Assembly: GCA_028386065.3 (NCBI GenBank)
Contig: JAKUCV010000397.1
Coordinates: 141,002-205,001 of the forward strand
Length of the DNA stretch: 64,000 bases
Direction: 5' to 3'
Source of the DNA: Turnera subulata
Lineage: Eukaryota > Streptophyta > Magnoliopsida > Malpighiales > Passifloraceae
Both the position numbers and the translations under genes were made by a program. Shown in pieces: positions 11,237-24,197 of the stretch; the first letter of the stretch is position 1, and each line of letters begins with the position of its first letter. The notes under the pieces were generated by a model. It did not search any database, was not told the origin of the DNA, and was given only the letters and a program-made list of their open reading frames with translations.

Positions 11237-14200
11237 ATGTTCCTCGTCAAGGTACAACACACTACACTACACTTTGTTTCCTCCTGCTACAACACAACAA
11301 CATGTATATTTCATGCTCTTTCTCTCTCTGTCTCTGTCTTTTTTTAAAAAAAAAAAAATTTTGGGTTTGGCTTTATTTCTTGAAACACTTTTGCAATTCT
11401 GTGTAATGCTAACAGGCATGGAGATCAACTGCTTTCGGTGTTTATGGATACACCAATTTCACCAAGTCCGGTTTCATGTAACCCCACCTCTTCCTTTCTT
11501 TTTTGTTAATCATCCACATTTTACTCTAGTTCCAATTTAATTTAACTTAATACCTGCAAATTTATGTATAACTCTTGTGTGCAAGACTCTATATATCTAG
11601 TTATGACAAAATATATATATAGTTAATTATATATTTGAGGTAAAAATCCATTTGTTTTGCAGGGAACACTCCAAGAAATTCAGACAGGAAGACATGGAGC
11701 AAAGCATACGAGGGAAGAATTGTGTGGTAACAGGAGCGAATTCGGGCATTGGTTATGCTACTGCTGAGGGCCTAGCTTCCCGGTACTCATTTTGATTTGT
11801 GCTACGGCTTCACCCTACTCTATACTGTTCCTAATTTCATGGGTTTTGAATCTGTTTAATATATATCTTTGCTTGATGATGAATTCATGCCATCCATAAA
11901 ATGCTTCTCTCCAATAATGTTGCTGTTTCAGTGGGGCAACTGTCTATATAGTTTGCCGTAGCAAGGAGAGAGGAGAAGCTGCTCTTTCCAAAATTCGGTC
12001 TACTACTGGCAACCAAAATGTTCATTTGGAGGTATTCTGCAATTTTCCTGCTTCTCTTCTTTTCATACTTTCACGTTCCTTGTCTTGGATGTGCATAGGT
12101 GGGGCGTTAATGTTGGTGCTAAAATTAGCATACATGGATTGAAGCTGAAAATTTATGGTTGAAGCCTGTATCGCACAAATCATGCATCATCTTTAAACCC
12201 TGTACAATTTTGTGTGTACTTCTAGTCTCCAAGTTGCATTGATAAGACAGAGAGTAATTAGAAATTTACATTGCAAGATTACGGACTGAACGAGACATCT
12301 TGGAGCAGAGACATTTGGCTGCTGTCTGTTGCTGTCTTTTTCCCATTTGATGGCTTGCATTCTCTATTCTTGGTTGGGGATGCAGCCTGGTTGAATTTAA
12401 CATTTCCAGCTGATTCTTGTAATCTTTTCGTAAATCTTAAAGAGCTTGTGATACTTGTGTTGCAGGTTTGTGATCTTTCTTCTGTCAGTGATATCAAGTC
12501 CTTCGCGTCCAAATTTTCTTCAAAGCAAGTACCGATACATGTTTTGGTAAACTTTCCTCCTTCACTATTTTGATTTTCACGCATTCTCTTCAAAATAGCA
12601 AAATACTGCATTGGCCTTATTTCTTGTTAATACTGTCTATCTGAAGCAACTTGTTGATTATTGGACTTGAATCTAATGCTTTTGCCTTGATACTTTCTGA
12701 GACCAATGGTTAGGCCAGGAGTTTGACTTGTGGTTCATCTTTTATTCCACAAACAAGAAGGGCGAAGACTCTAGATAACCGTAAAACATTATGCTGCTGC
12801 GAGTTTGATGTGCTGGGGATGACATATTGATTAATCAAACGCTGCTCTACCAAATTTTTTCTGGCTTTCATTCACCGTAATTTGTGCAACTTCCTGACAA
12901 ACAGATGAAAATCTAATATGCATCTACTTTTGTTGCCTTTAGGTTAACAATGCCGGTTTGCTCGAGAACAAACGAATTACCACACCAGAAGGGTGCAACT
13001 TGATACCCAATTTTATCACTTTATGCACCTCCCTTTTCTCCATTCCGAACCTCATCTAATTATCTTGAATTTCTTCTTTACCCCAGATTCGAATTGAACT
13101 TTGCTGTGAATGTGTTGGGCACTTATACAATGACTGAAGTGATGTTGCCTTTGCTGGAGAAGGCTGCCCCAGATGCTCGAGTTATCACTGTATCCTCTGG
13201 TGGAATGTACACAGCTCCTTTGACCACAGATCTACAGGTAATTTTTTCTTGATTTCCTTTTGGTTGCCACAGTTTAGTGATTCAATGCTTCAATTGTATT
13301 ATCTTGATGCAGTTCAGCAATGGGGAATTTGATGGCGTCGAGCAATATGCCCGTAACAAGCGAGTTCAGGTTTGGAAGTTTATTATTTGTAGCTTGTTAT
13401 GCACTGATCTATCTATAACAGTTTTCTGGTTACTGCATTTCATGACGTCCAATTTAAATTTTGGTTTACCATACAACTCAACTGGTGGAAGTTTGAAACA
13501 AATACCAAGTCTTGTTGCTCCTACCATTCTTCTTATCAAAATCTTATATCTGGAAGTGAAAGATTGTAATATGCCACCTGCTGGTAGTATATAGATGAGA
13601 ACGAGATGTACCTTTTTTGTGAATTATATGAAAATTTATTTGTGATACAAGATGGATTATAAAACTCACAATAAAAAAAAAAAAAAAATTCCATGCTGGA
13701 TTGGCCACTCTTGTACTTTCACTTCAGATAGATAGTTTCATTTGCTTCGCTGGAGAAAAATGACCTTGAGTGAGGTGGGACTATTGGGCTTGTTTCCTAC
13801 ATCAATCGGAAGTGATGATGAGCTGTGGCATGTAACACTGCTTAAATTCTTAACCAGTCGGAAAATGCCCAGTTGTGATGCTTTCCTGAATTTTCCTTAA
13901 TATTTTACCTTTCTCTGATAGCATTTGCACATTTTGTTAACTTTCTCAGACTTCCAAATCAACTTTATTGTGGAGATGTGATGATCAATTTGGCTATGTA
14001 AGATAACATAAAGCACTAAATTCATGGAAGAGTAGAAACGTATCAGTTGGTGATGTTGATAGAAAAACTTTAGAATTGTTGCCAATATTCAATTTCCTTT
14101 GAATGTTCAATTATGCATGGAAAGCCATTTGCTTGTCTTTCTCTTTGCTACCGAATGAAGTGAGGCTTTCTGGTTGGATAGTTTGCATACAAATTAATAT

Positions 14201-14701
14201 ATGTACACAGGATACTGAATTGCATCTTATGTGTTAGATGTGCAGATAAATATTTCCTCTTAATATTCTCCTCTGCCAGGTAGCTTTAACAGAAAAATGG
14301 GCTGAAGTGTACAAAGACAGGGGGATCTCATTTTACTCTATGCACCCAGGATGGGCTGAGACACCAGGAGTGTCCAAGAGCTTACCTAGTTTTGATAAAA
14401 CGTAAGGAGCATATCAACATTTAATATACTTGCATTGGTCTCTCCTGCATAGATATTAATGTTTCCCTCCATGAATATATGTGTCTCCAGGTTCTCAGGA
14501 AAATTAAGAACAAGCGAGCAAGGTGCAGATACGGTTGTTTGGCTGGCTTTACAGCCAAAAGAAAAGTTGGCTTCTGGTGCATTCTACTTTGATAGAGCTG
14601 AGGCTCCTAAAAACCTGATGTTCGCAGCTACCAAAGGCTCACATTCATTAATCGACTCCATTATTGAGAATCTCCGTTCTTTGTCCTCAATTTCTTCCTG
14701 A
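11237..14701 (+). CDS. Short-chain dehydrogenase/reductase, DHRS12-like (10 exons, 322 aa)
   Basis: NAD(P)-dependent oxidoreductase of the classical SDR fold; the substrate is unknown. Exons: 11237-11251, 11416-11477, 11663-11782, 11932-12031, 12466-12546, 12943-12992, 13087-13237, 13313-13369, 14280-14401, 14491-14701. Phases join to a 969-nt frame. The first exon codes only MFLVK. Motifs: cofactor-binding TGANSGIG (49-56), NNAG (128-131), catalytic Ser in VITVSSGGMY (175-184), and the YxxxK pair as YARNK (Tyr205, Lys209), then HPGWAETPG. All four SDR catalytic signatures are present. An N-terminal extension of about 40 residues precedes the Rossmann fold, as in DHRS12-like plant proteins. 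It ends 495 bp from the convergent choline kinase gene. Family call is sure; DHRS12 assignment is probable. Confidence 0.94.
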
Positions 14702-15196
14702 TTTCTTTCTGGGTTGGTCTTGGTGTCAAATAGAGATGTTTTCGTTTTTGAACTCAGTCAAATAGAGATGTTTAAGCTATCGTCTTATTTTACAAGATTC
14801 ATGAACATATAGTTACAAGAAAGTCACGGTATACATTGTCCCTCGGAGCATCGCAGTTCAGAATTTCTTAGCTGCATTTAGGCCATTCAAATCTGCCTGT
14901 ACTATTTGTGCATTATGCTCTCATGTAAACAGACAATAATTGATAATATTACAAGTCTCCATTTCATTTATTATATGCAAGTACTATAGCATTCCATTTA
15001 GTGGGAGTAATATTTTGTCCGGACTGAGGGTCAAACAAACATCCTGGAAGGATTTGACACTTGTGGATAAAACCATGATCCGTGTACAATAGGACAATGG
15101 TACAGAATTATATTTCGGCTCTATAGGCTTTAAGAGCAGGGCTGGATACCAGGAGCAAAACCAAAAAAACCATGATCTGTACACAATAGGATAGAG
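14702..15196. other. Tail-to-tail intergenic spacer
   Basis: Holds the 3' UTRs of the convergent SDR (+) and choline kinase (-) genes. AT-rich, with no other feature seen. Transcripts could overlap here. Confidence 0.7.
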
Positions 15197-18100
15197 CTAT
15201 ATGTCGCAGCAGATTTCGTTAGCCCATGTTTTGTGTCCAGCTACATAGCCGTTTTCATTTACATTATTAATGTCATGGGAAAGACCAGAAGATCCTAACA
15301 ACTTAGGCTTGTTTAACCAATACTGCTGAAACCTTTGCCTTGCATACTCTTTGTAGTCGAAGTCAATATTGTTTACATAGGCCTGCAAAAAAACCAGTGA
15401 AAGTTAATATAAAGCGATGACTTCCTGCCACATGTACGTTTTGTGAAGCAAGGTGTGGAGGAGTGCTTACTGAGATTATTCCCCAAAGGCCCCAGAAGAG
15501 ATGGTTTGCAAGAGTGTATTTTTCTGCATCCTGAATAAGCTGCTCCACTTCATCTTCATTGGGTTCATCCCCTGTATATTTAATATTTGGGATTTTATCA
15601 GAAAAGAAATAATAAGAAGAATAAAAGAAAAGGAGACAGGATAAAGATCCCCATTTAATATGAAATATTTATCGCTGTTTGTCCTGTATCATATTCTTTC
15701 TTTTTTTTTTTTTTTTTTGATCAACGTATCGTATTCTTTCCAGTGAAGAGTCATGTTGAAATGACAAGATATAACTGTTTACACATATGGTTGAGACGAA
15801 GCCACCTTAGTACAATTAGATATTTTAAGCTTCCTTCTTCAAGGGAAAATATATTGGTGCCAATTGTCAAGCAGCAATTCCTCAACTTCACAAGAAAACT
15901 ACTCCTCAACTACTTACTAATAATTTCTCCTGTTGTAGACTTTTATGATGGTGATTTAACAAAGTAAGTTGCACAGCTTTTGCAGCATTAAATATTATTT
16001 TTACTCGTAATTATTTATACCAATTTGTTGACTAACCTTCACAAGTCAAGTAGGCATGGACAAATCTATAGCGCTCCTCCAATCCTGTTATCAAACAAAG
16101 TAAGAAAACCACTTAATTAAAACTGAAATGATGAAACCTCGGTTCTATACTAAGTTAGGCAACCATGGAATCATGAGAATTTACCTGGATATTTACTATA
16201 ATCCAAAATATGAGGTGTATCAGAATGGTAGTCTGCAGCCATTTCGCAGAAGTGATTTGCAAGATCATATGCAATTGGATTATAACTTCCGTACTCATAA
16301 TCCTATACAAGTGAACAGATGAAATGAATAAGAACTACAATTGAAAACAATCATCCACTCTGATCGTATCACTGAGAAACCAAATGAAGAAGAAAATCAA
16401 AGCAATAACAGCAAAACGACCTGAAACATAAATGCTTCAGGAATTCTTTTTTTTCTTTTTCTTTTTCTTTTTCTTTTACCAATGCTTGAGTAACTTGCAG
16501 ATTGCAACGACAGACATAACAAGTATGAATAGGGGGAGTCGTATTTCCTCAAAATTCACATCAAGAGACTGCATCTGCACTCTCTATTACCAGTCCAAGA
16601 ACGTGTAAACAGAACCTAAGAAGTATTACCCAGTATTGGTTTATAGACGAAAGGAAGAGTTTTACTTTTACCTCAGGAAAAGGATGACCTATTTCTTTGG
16701 CCACTAATTTATTTTTTCTTTTCCCCTTTTTATATGAACAATCCAGTTCGAAACTTCAGCTGCAATCATATGACAGTAAAATTGACTGTCACCATGAAGT
16801 CCTAAATTTACAGTTACTTGTACAGGACAAAATCTAAGAAGACTGTCACCATGGAATCCTAAATACAGACACTTTGTTGCATTGGGGAAACAAACAGGCA
16901 AGCAAGACCTTGCTTGCACATTAATATCGCCTTTGGGGTATCTGGCTATGAATTGAACGGTTAAAATCAACTAGGACAGGATTTTCTCAAGGCAGAAGCA
17001 TCTCTTTTCAGCGCCCAAATATCTAGTCTAGGATTCAAGAAAATGAAAACAAAAAGACAAAACTCAACCTCCAGCCAGTCTAATAGAAATAAAAGCTTGA
17101 TGCAGAAAAGAACTCACAATGAAAGTTATTGATCTTGTTTCTTCATCCAGCATTATGTTACCGTATTGCAGGTCATTGTGACAAAAGCCAATTTCCTGAT
17201 ATTCATGTGACAGCTCCTTCTCGAGCATACTGATTTCATGTCCTAGAATATCCAGATGAAATTTCTTTGCATCTTTAGCAGAACACACGTGTTTTGCCTC
17301 CCTTAGCCATTCCCTAAACAATTTTACAGAAGGAAGAAAAAAAAAAAAGAAAAGGAATTAGAGATATCCAATAAAATTGGGGAATTTGTTTCTCACTCTC
17401 AGCCAGTTTACGATACCTCATTCTGCTCCAAAGGCGTACATTCCTAGGGCCAGGTACATCAAGATTGTGGAACTTTCTCATCTTTGCAGCAACCAGAACT
17501 GATATTTCAGGGTCCCGGAGATCAGAAGCCGAGAGTGTCTGGATATCCAAAGGAAGAACAGAGGAAAAATGAATATTAGCTTGAGGGATAAGATGGGTAA
17601 TGCCTCATCTGACAAGATAGTAAAAGATCACCAGCCACGAAAATAAAGTTGACAAATTTGCAAATCCATTAGAGTCTTCCTTCAGTACACAGAACTAATT
17701 GAAATAAAATACAAGAGTAGGATAAGAAAGAATCTAAACCAACAGATTCATGCGGGGCCAACTTATCTACTCTACTTTTGGCCAGTTTTCAATAAACACT
17801 CCATATATCAACTTTTTCTGTGTTTGCTTTTGAAATTCAAAGAAAAGAACATCGATAACTTGCGCAGAGAGTCAACCAAAGAACCAATTACCGATCATAT
17901 GCTTTAAAGTAGTGGTCATGAAAATTAAGGTAAAGCAAACTTCGAAATTGTAATCTTATAGTAGTATTCAAGTAAAGAATTGGCATATATATAGTTAATT
18001 ATACCCTGGCGTGGATGAACTCTTCAACTCTTCCCTCTCCAAAGCGGCCAAGAAGCCTAGGACCATGTCCGAACATTGACATGCACTCGAAGGTCCTAAT

Positions 18101-18355
18101 CTCCTCATCCCTGTCGAAAAACACTTGAACACCTTCACCATAAATTCGAATCAATATTTTTCGGTTAAGGTCACCATTTTTTGTAGGCCAGTTAACCTGG
18201 AAGACCTCATTAGTCATAGCCCCTTTCATTGGCACCACCTGCAATGCCCCCATGTCATCCACCACATCTCCCCACTCTGTCGCCAGGGATTGAAGTACTT
18301 TGAGTAGTTCCTCCGGGAATTTGCCTTCAATGGACCCGTTTGTCTTTATTGCCAT
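15197..18355 (-). CDS. Choline/ethanolamine kinase (7 coding exons, 373 aa)
   Basis: Phosphorylates choline and/or ethanolamine with ATP, the first step of the CDP-choline/CDP-ethanolamine route to membrane phospholipids; probably cytosolic. Exons in coding order: 18355-18005, 17538-17417, 17313-17118, 16302-16185, 16084-16037, 15571-15471, 15382-15197. These join to a 1122-nt frame. Landmarks: an N-lobe nucleotide-binding stretch [14 protein letters not shown]; the Brenner-type motif [13 protein letters not shown] with catalytic Asp205; and the choline-kinase motif [18 protein letters not shown] starting at 224, which supplies the metal-binding Asp. C-terminal [12 protein letters not shown] is also typical. 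The start at 18355 follows a likely acceptor at 18364-18365, so a 5'-UTR intron is probable. Choline versus ethanolamine preference cannot be read from the sequence. Confidence 0.95.
15686..15740 (-). mobile_element. Micro-insertion: GTTGATC plus poly(A), in choline kinase intergenic/intronic DNA
   Basis: GTATCATATTCTTTC (15686-15700) recurs as GTATCGTATTCTTTC (15726-15740). Between them lie 18 T and GATCAAC, which read as GTTGATC followed by poly(A) on the reverse strand. It sits in the fifth-to-sixth exon intron of the choline kinase gene. Best explained as an extreme 5'-truncated retrotransposition event. Confidence 0.6.
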
Positions 18356-18363
18356 CTTTTTAC

Positions 18364-18645
18364 CTACAGGAGAAAAGAGCTTGGAGCGACAGCAGGGCTT
18401 TAACTGCAACAGAGACTGCATATGTATGTATATCAATACTCATCAAATATAAAACAAAAGGGGGATCAATAGTATTAGTATAGAAAACCAAGCTCAAAAC
18501 AGGATTCAAAGAAACAAGGAATTGTTATAATATAAACAAGAAAAGATTCAAAAGAAAAAAAAGAATATATAATACAAACAGGCAAGAAATAGCAAAAAGG
18601 AAGCTAGAACAAGCCAATAGAGAGGTAAGGAGAAGAAGAACACAC
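18364..18645 (-). other. Probable 5'-UTR intron of the choline kinase gene
   Basis: On the reverse strand a donor-like AG/GTGTG at 18645 and an acceptor-like CTGTAG/G at 18364 bracket AT-rich sequence just before the start codon. The upstream exon would hold the CT/GA-repeat leader. Inferred from splice-site appearance only. Confidence 0.5.
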
Positions 18646-18653
18646 CTAAGAAA

Positions 18654-18677
18654 AGAGAGAGAGAGAGAGAGAGAGAG
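18654..18677. repeat. (GA)n microsatellite in the choline kinase leader
   Basis: Twelve GA units. On the coding strand this is a CT tract in the inferred 5' UTR, a common feature of plant leaders. Confidence 0.9.
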
Positions 18678-18760
18678 TATGAGAGGACAGACCAAAAGAC
18701 TAGCTAGCTGGGTAGGAGAGTTGAATGAAAAATGTGATCCAAAGGATGTAGGAAACCGAG

Positions 18761-18768
18761 TATTTATA
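18761..18768 (-). promoter_or_regulatory. Candidate TATA box of the choline kinase gene
   Basis: Reverse-strand TATAAATA, about 85 bp upstream of the CT-rich leader. Position and match are good; no transcript evidence is available. Confidence 0.5.
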
Positions 18769-19912
18769 GCTTAAAAAGGCAGGAGAATAGAAGACCCACG
18801 CACGCATTATTAAAAATGTGGAATCTTTCAACAGATAAACAAGTGGGGGAAGAAGAAAAAGTGTGACAAATGACAATAGAGTAGAGAGAGTAGCAGCAGC
18901 ACCAGAGAGAATCTCAAAAAAAAAATTTCCCATCCAGACGGGAAAGTGTTTTTCTCTTTCTTATATAGGAAGTAATTAATACTAGCAAGTAATGGTAGTA
19001 GTACCTTGTTGTTGTGGTATTCTGTGGTACTGGTAGTAGTAGTAGTAGTAGTAAACATTAACAAACGTCCCGCGTAATTTCTCATAGGATTGCGCGTGGG
19101 GTTCCGTGAGACGGTCAAACACGGAGGAGGATTGTAAGAGCAGAAGGAACCAATCATGTTCCCCCACGTGTGCAGACTAACTGCTGAGACCATTCTGCTG
19201 CAGATTTTAAGACAGCCACAGGGACACACTTAAAGCTGTAACTGTGTTAGATTGTGTGGGAGGAGAGTAACGGAAGAGTGACGATGCTTTGCCCCAAGCA
19301 AGGAAGATCTGGAAAGTGAAAAAATGGAGATGGGGAGGGCAAACAACAGAGTCAACCAAACTCTTCTGTCTCTGAACTCAATGCCTATCTCGCACGTGTA
19401 CTCGTATCTTTATTTTTTTTTTTTACATGAGGACAAATTTGTTTCATGCTCTACGTTTCAACCAATAAAATAATCAAAATCGTTAAAAGAAAAAAGAGAA
19501 CGAAATTTTTAATTACCTGGCTATTTATAAATACTAATTATACATTTTGGGATATTGTAGCTTCTTTGGCTAAATTTCAATTTACACCATTTTAGCTTAA
19601 AATTATTTTGGCAACTTAACTTTTTCTTATTTTCTGGTTTTTTGAAAAATATAGAACACTTTAATTTTTTTTTTTAAAATAATCTCATTCCAATTAACTG
19701 TGGAGTAAAATAAATAAAAAATAATATTATTCCATAAATTAAGATTTTGAAAGATATGAGAGCATAAAAAATTGCAAATAGTTATAAATAAAATAATTTT
19801 TTTCACAAGCAAATCTAATCCCTCCAAAGTATCCCAAAAGCCAGAAACTAATAAATTATAATTAAATCTAAATCTAGTAAAAATAATATCTCCTAATTTA
19901 GCAAAGGATAAA
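18769..19912. other. Choline kinase upstream region, AT-rich
   Basis: Upstream promoter DNA with a short TAG/GTA microsatellite (about 19027-19053). It becomes very AT-rich towards the retrotransposon at 19913. The reading frames seen here have no domains. Confidence 0.5.
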
Positions 19913-22498
19913 TGAAACGCCCCGATCCGTATTTACCGTTATACACGGTAAACACGTAGGACCACGTACTATTACAGTAACCACAATAGTAAATAACACA
20001 ATCGACAGTATTCATACAATAAAAGTACATAATACATCACAATACTTGTTCCGGCACGGAAACATTATTACAACAAACAACCGAATCAAGAAATAAAATG
20101 CAAGCAGCGGAAGTCTTAATACAACACAACAATAGACAACAGAATAAACATGATGCAACGCAGGATGGATCCGGGCCTGGCAGAGGGTGCGCCACAGCTT
20201 GCCTCGAACGTACCTGAGCTACGCACAATCAAACTTCGCGACCAGGTCACGCGGGCGAGGGGTGAGTCTGAAGTGCTCACCGGGTAAAATCCATAAGCAA
20301 TTATACATATACAATAACCGTAAATAAATCCAAGTCACATCAACAGCAAGTAACTAAGGTTCACTTGATCCCTAAATAACACACTCTGTGATTCTAGGCA
20401 CGCTACACAAATTTTATTATCAGGGCCCCTATCACTAGTTAAATGATGGTCGTCGCCTGGTAGTCAAGCTAGCTAGCCCGTGGACCCCGCCCTGGTACCT
20501 CCACGTAAATCTGGCACAGACAGGGAGCAGACCCCAAGCACACTCTCCCCCAGCGCCTAAAATAAAAACTGGTACAGACAGGGAGCAGACCCCAAGCACA
20601 CTCTCCCCCAGCACCATAAAAGTAAGACTACCATCTGGCTATTCCAATATTTAACTGTGATTTACTAGATGTCTAAGTGTGTCCAGTTTTATTATTCCTA
20701 GTTACTTAGTTTCTATTATTCTCCACTCTCTCATTATCCCGAGCAGGTTCACAGCCTCTCCGCTCGTCTGGATAATACAAACTAAATTATCCGGTACCCT
20801 CGGTACTCTACTCCCACAATTTCACAGCCAACAACAACAGTAACCATCTACTAGTACCAACATTTCTAACATTATCAATAACATCAACAGTAGCATCAAT
20901 TCAGCAACATCAACGGCATCAAATAACATTTAAATTCAATTCACAGCCACAAGAATTATTCAAGCATATAATACACAAACAGCAAACTTGGCACTACGGC
21001 AGTATATAAATAATTACTTATCCTCACCTTGGCCGATAAATTCCACAGGAAATTCGTCGATTGGTTCCGGTTCTACGTGCTCGTACTCGTTATCAGCTCC
21101 TATTCAGCAAATAACACATATTCACATAAAATGCACAAATAATGCTTATGATATGATGTACTGTAATACTAATTTCTACTAAGTCATTCGTCCAGGTTCG
21201 TACCCTATTATTCTCATCATTCACTATTTAATATCATAGGCCGGTAACATTTCACCGTATTTACATCCGGTTATTAAATACTTAATAATCCTCCTTTAAA
21301 AAAATGTTTCCTTGTATATAATATGTTCCGAGAAATTTAATTACTATAACTCCTAAAATAATATGTCAATTAATTATTTATTTAGAACATAATTTATTTT
21401 CTAATTCTTTTTTTCCAGAATTTCGTTTTATCATTATTTATTATTATTATTATTTTATTTTTTTATTTTTTGGGTTGGGTCATGAACAGTACGGGTCGTG
21501 AACAGTAACAGGCCAGGTGAACAGTGTTCAGCCATGCACAGTATTGGGCATGTGAACAGTCGGACCGACAATAGTGATGGGCCTGTGCACAGTCCGGTCC
21601 GTCACTGTGTAGACCCGTAACAGTGCCAGGCCTTGGGCCAGGCCGAGGACCCGTTGGGTCAACCCGACCCGACCCGCGACCCGACCACTGAAATGGGTCG
21701 CGTCTTCAACCTTGTGTTTACCTGCAGAAGGACGCGGCGACGCAGGGACGGGCGAACGGCGTGACGCTGGTCGGCGGGTGACGAGTGGTGCGCGGCAAGG
21801 CGTGGTTGTGGATGCTGGCGGCAGCAGGTAGAGGGCGGCAAGGCGGCGACAGTGGGCGACAATGCGAAGGAAAGGAAGGAAAAGTCGGGCGGTGCAGGCG
21901 ACGAGAACGCAAACTGGCGAGCGGTGCAACGGTAGTGGTGAGGCAGGCGGCGTGAGGAGGTGATGGTGGTGTGTGGTGGACGGCTTGGTGGAAGGTGGTC
22001 TCGGTGTTTGAAGGCGGGAAACGTGAGGAAGAGAAGGAGAATAGGGGTTTCTGTGTGTGTGCTTCATGCGTGCCTGGAGGAAGGGTTTATAGTTGGTGAA
22101 GTGCAGGTCATGACAAGCACAGGTGGGTTCACGAGCTCACAGGGATGGTTTCACGAGCAGCTTCACGGGTTTGCAGGGAACTTCACGACGGCAGGAGAAG
22201 ATACACGCGTGAGCAGGAAAATGTTGTGCATGTCATGCATGGCATGTATGGCATACGTGGCATGCAGGCATGTGGTGCAGTTTTGTGCGGTTGTACTGTG
22301 TACCGTCCGAACTCGAAGATCCCCAAACTGATCTGTAAAATCCGTAAGAAAGTCCCGAGCGTGAAACAAAGCTCGGTTTCGGGATTCGATGCATAATTTA
22401 CTTTAAAATAATTACCCAAGATTATTTTACATGGTAAATTACTATACAAAGCGTTTTATAGTCCGGTAAAAATATATATTTTTACCCGGGCTGTTACA
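19913..22498 (-). repeat. 3' LTR of the Gypsy element (2586 bp)
   Basis: Matches 27217-29815 from end to end with scattered substitutions and small indels. Contains two imperfect copies of a unit of about 58 bp (20510-20620, with CCCCAAGCACACTCTCCCCC), an array of TGAACAGT-like motifs (about 21480-21630), and a CATGCATG/GGCATG-rich stretch (about 22225-22275). Confidence 0.95.
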
Positions 22499-22532
22499 GT
22501 CTACCCCCTTAAAAGAATTTCGTCCCCAAAAT

Positions 22533-24197
22533 TCACTCCGAACCGGTGAAGAGATGCGGATACTGGGATCGCATATGTTCCTCGACTTCCCATGTTGACT
22601 CGTTAGCAGAATGCTTACTCCACTTGACCTTAACCATAGGAATGGTACGGTTCCGCAACTGTCGTACTTCCCGAGCAAGAATCTGTTCCGGGACTTCGGT
22701 GTAGGTAAGGTCTTCTACCACTTCAACATCCACTGGGGCCACAATATGACTAGGGTCTGATCGGTATCTCCTCAGCATGGAAACGTGGAACACATCATGA
22801 ATGCGTGATAGCTCATCAGGCAAGGATAATCTGTAAGCTAATGGTCCAATTCTCTCCACAATCTCATATGGCCCGATATACCTTGGGCTCAGCTTTCCTC
22901 TCTTGCCGAACCTGATCACTCCTTTCCAGGGTACAACTCTGAGAAAAACCTCCACAATCGCATAGCTCTTCTGTCGATCTTGAGCAGCTCTCATGCACTG
23001 TCTCACCGTCTGGATCTTGTCCACTGTCTGTTGGACTAACTCCGGTCCAACGATCAATCTCATACCTTCTTCATCCCAACATACCGGACTTCTACACTTC
23101 TTTCCATAGAGAGCCTCAAAAGGTGGCATACCAATGCTGGAATGGTAGCCGTTATTATATGCAAACTCTGCCAAAGGTAGGTACTTATCCCAACTCCCAC
23201 TGAAGTTAAGTGCACAAGCTCTAAGCATGTCCTCCAGTGTCTGTATGGTCCTCTCAGACTGTCCATCTGTCTGTGGATGAAAAGCGGTGCTGAAGCTCAA
23301 CTTGGTCCCCAAAGCTGCTTGTAAGCTCTTCCAGAATCATGAGGTGAATCTGGGATCTCTGTCTGAGACTATGGACTTTGGAATTCTGTGTAGTCTCACA
23401 ATCTCAGCAACATACTTACTCGCCAACGTGTCCATGGTATCAGTCTGGCGGATAGGAAGAAAATGAGCCGCTTTTGTTAATCGTTCAACGATGACCCAAA
23501 TAGCGTCATGCTGCCTCTGAGTCATCGGTAAACCAATCACAAAATCCATGGTGATCATCTCCCACTCCCACTCCAGTATCGTCAACGATCTCATCTTGCC
23601 TGCTGGGGCCTGATGTTCGGCTTTCACCTGCTGGCAAGTAATGCATCTAGCAACATATTCTGCTACATCCTTCTTCATATGAGGCCACCAAAAATGGCTC
23701 TTCAAGTTCTGATACATTTTGGTGCTTCCAGGATGCATCGCATATGGCGTCATATGTCCTTCATCCAGGATCTGACTTCGCAGATTACTGACATTGGGTA
23801 CGCATACCCGTTTCCCAATCATCAATGCTCCATCATCGGCTATACGGAACTTGTCTTCTTTTCCACTCCTTACTCCTTCCTTAAGCTTGACCAGGTCGGG
23901 ATCTCCATCTTGTAACTCCACTATCCATCCTCTTAGGTTAGACTTGACACTCATGTGTGCTAGCAAAGCTCCTGTATCATCCACTGTCAAGTCAACTCCC
24001 AGCTTCCTTAACTCGATAAGTGAAAACATCAAGTAACTAGTGGAGGCATCATCCGATTGTCTCCGGCTCAAAGCATCAGCTACCACTTTAGCCTTTCCTG
24101 GGTGATACTCAATAGTATAGTCATAATCATTAAGCAACTCAACCCAACATCTTTGTCGCAGGTTAAGCTCCTTCTGAGTCATGATGTACTTAAGGCT
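22533..24197 (-). pseudogene. Gypsy pol, C-terminal part: end of RNase H, integrase, chromodomain
   Basis: Two reading-frame pieces divided by a stop near 23337. The first (from about 24182) holds the RNase H tail EYHPGKAKVVADALSRR, the integrase zinc-binding region (HPGSTKMYQNL with CITCQQVK), and the start of the catalytic core (MDFVIGLP, then SDRDPRF). The stop replaces the residue after DPRFTS; TGA here is what C-to-T change of a CGA codon would give. The second piece resumes with FHPQTDGQSERTIQTLEDML and ends in a chromodomain-like VKVKWSKHSANESTWE. Such a chromodomain is known in chromoviruses to bind histone marks and guide integration. Not translatable as one protein. Confidence 0.93.

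Noticed and set aside
21528..22067. Ser/Pro/Arg-rich frame in the Gypsy LTR (and its match at 29048-29386)
   Set aside because: No domain; composition follows the CT-rich leader of the LTR, overlapping frames are equally open, and the two LTR copies differ by frameshifts.
22163..22449. Met/Cys/His-rich frames
   Set aside because: They arise from the CATG-rich tandem repeat in the LTR.
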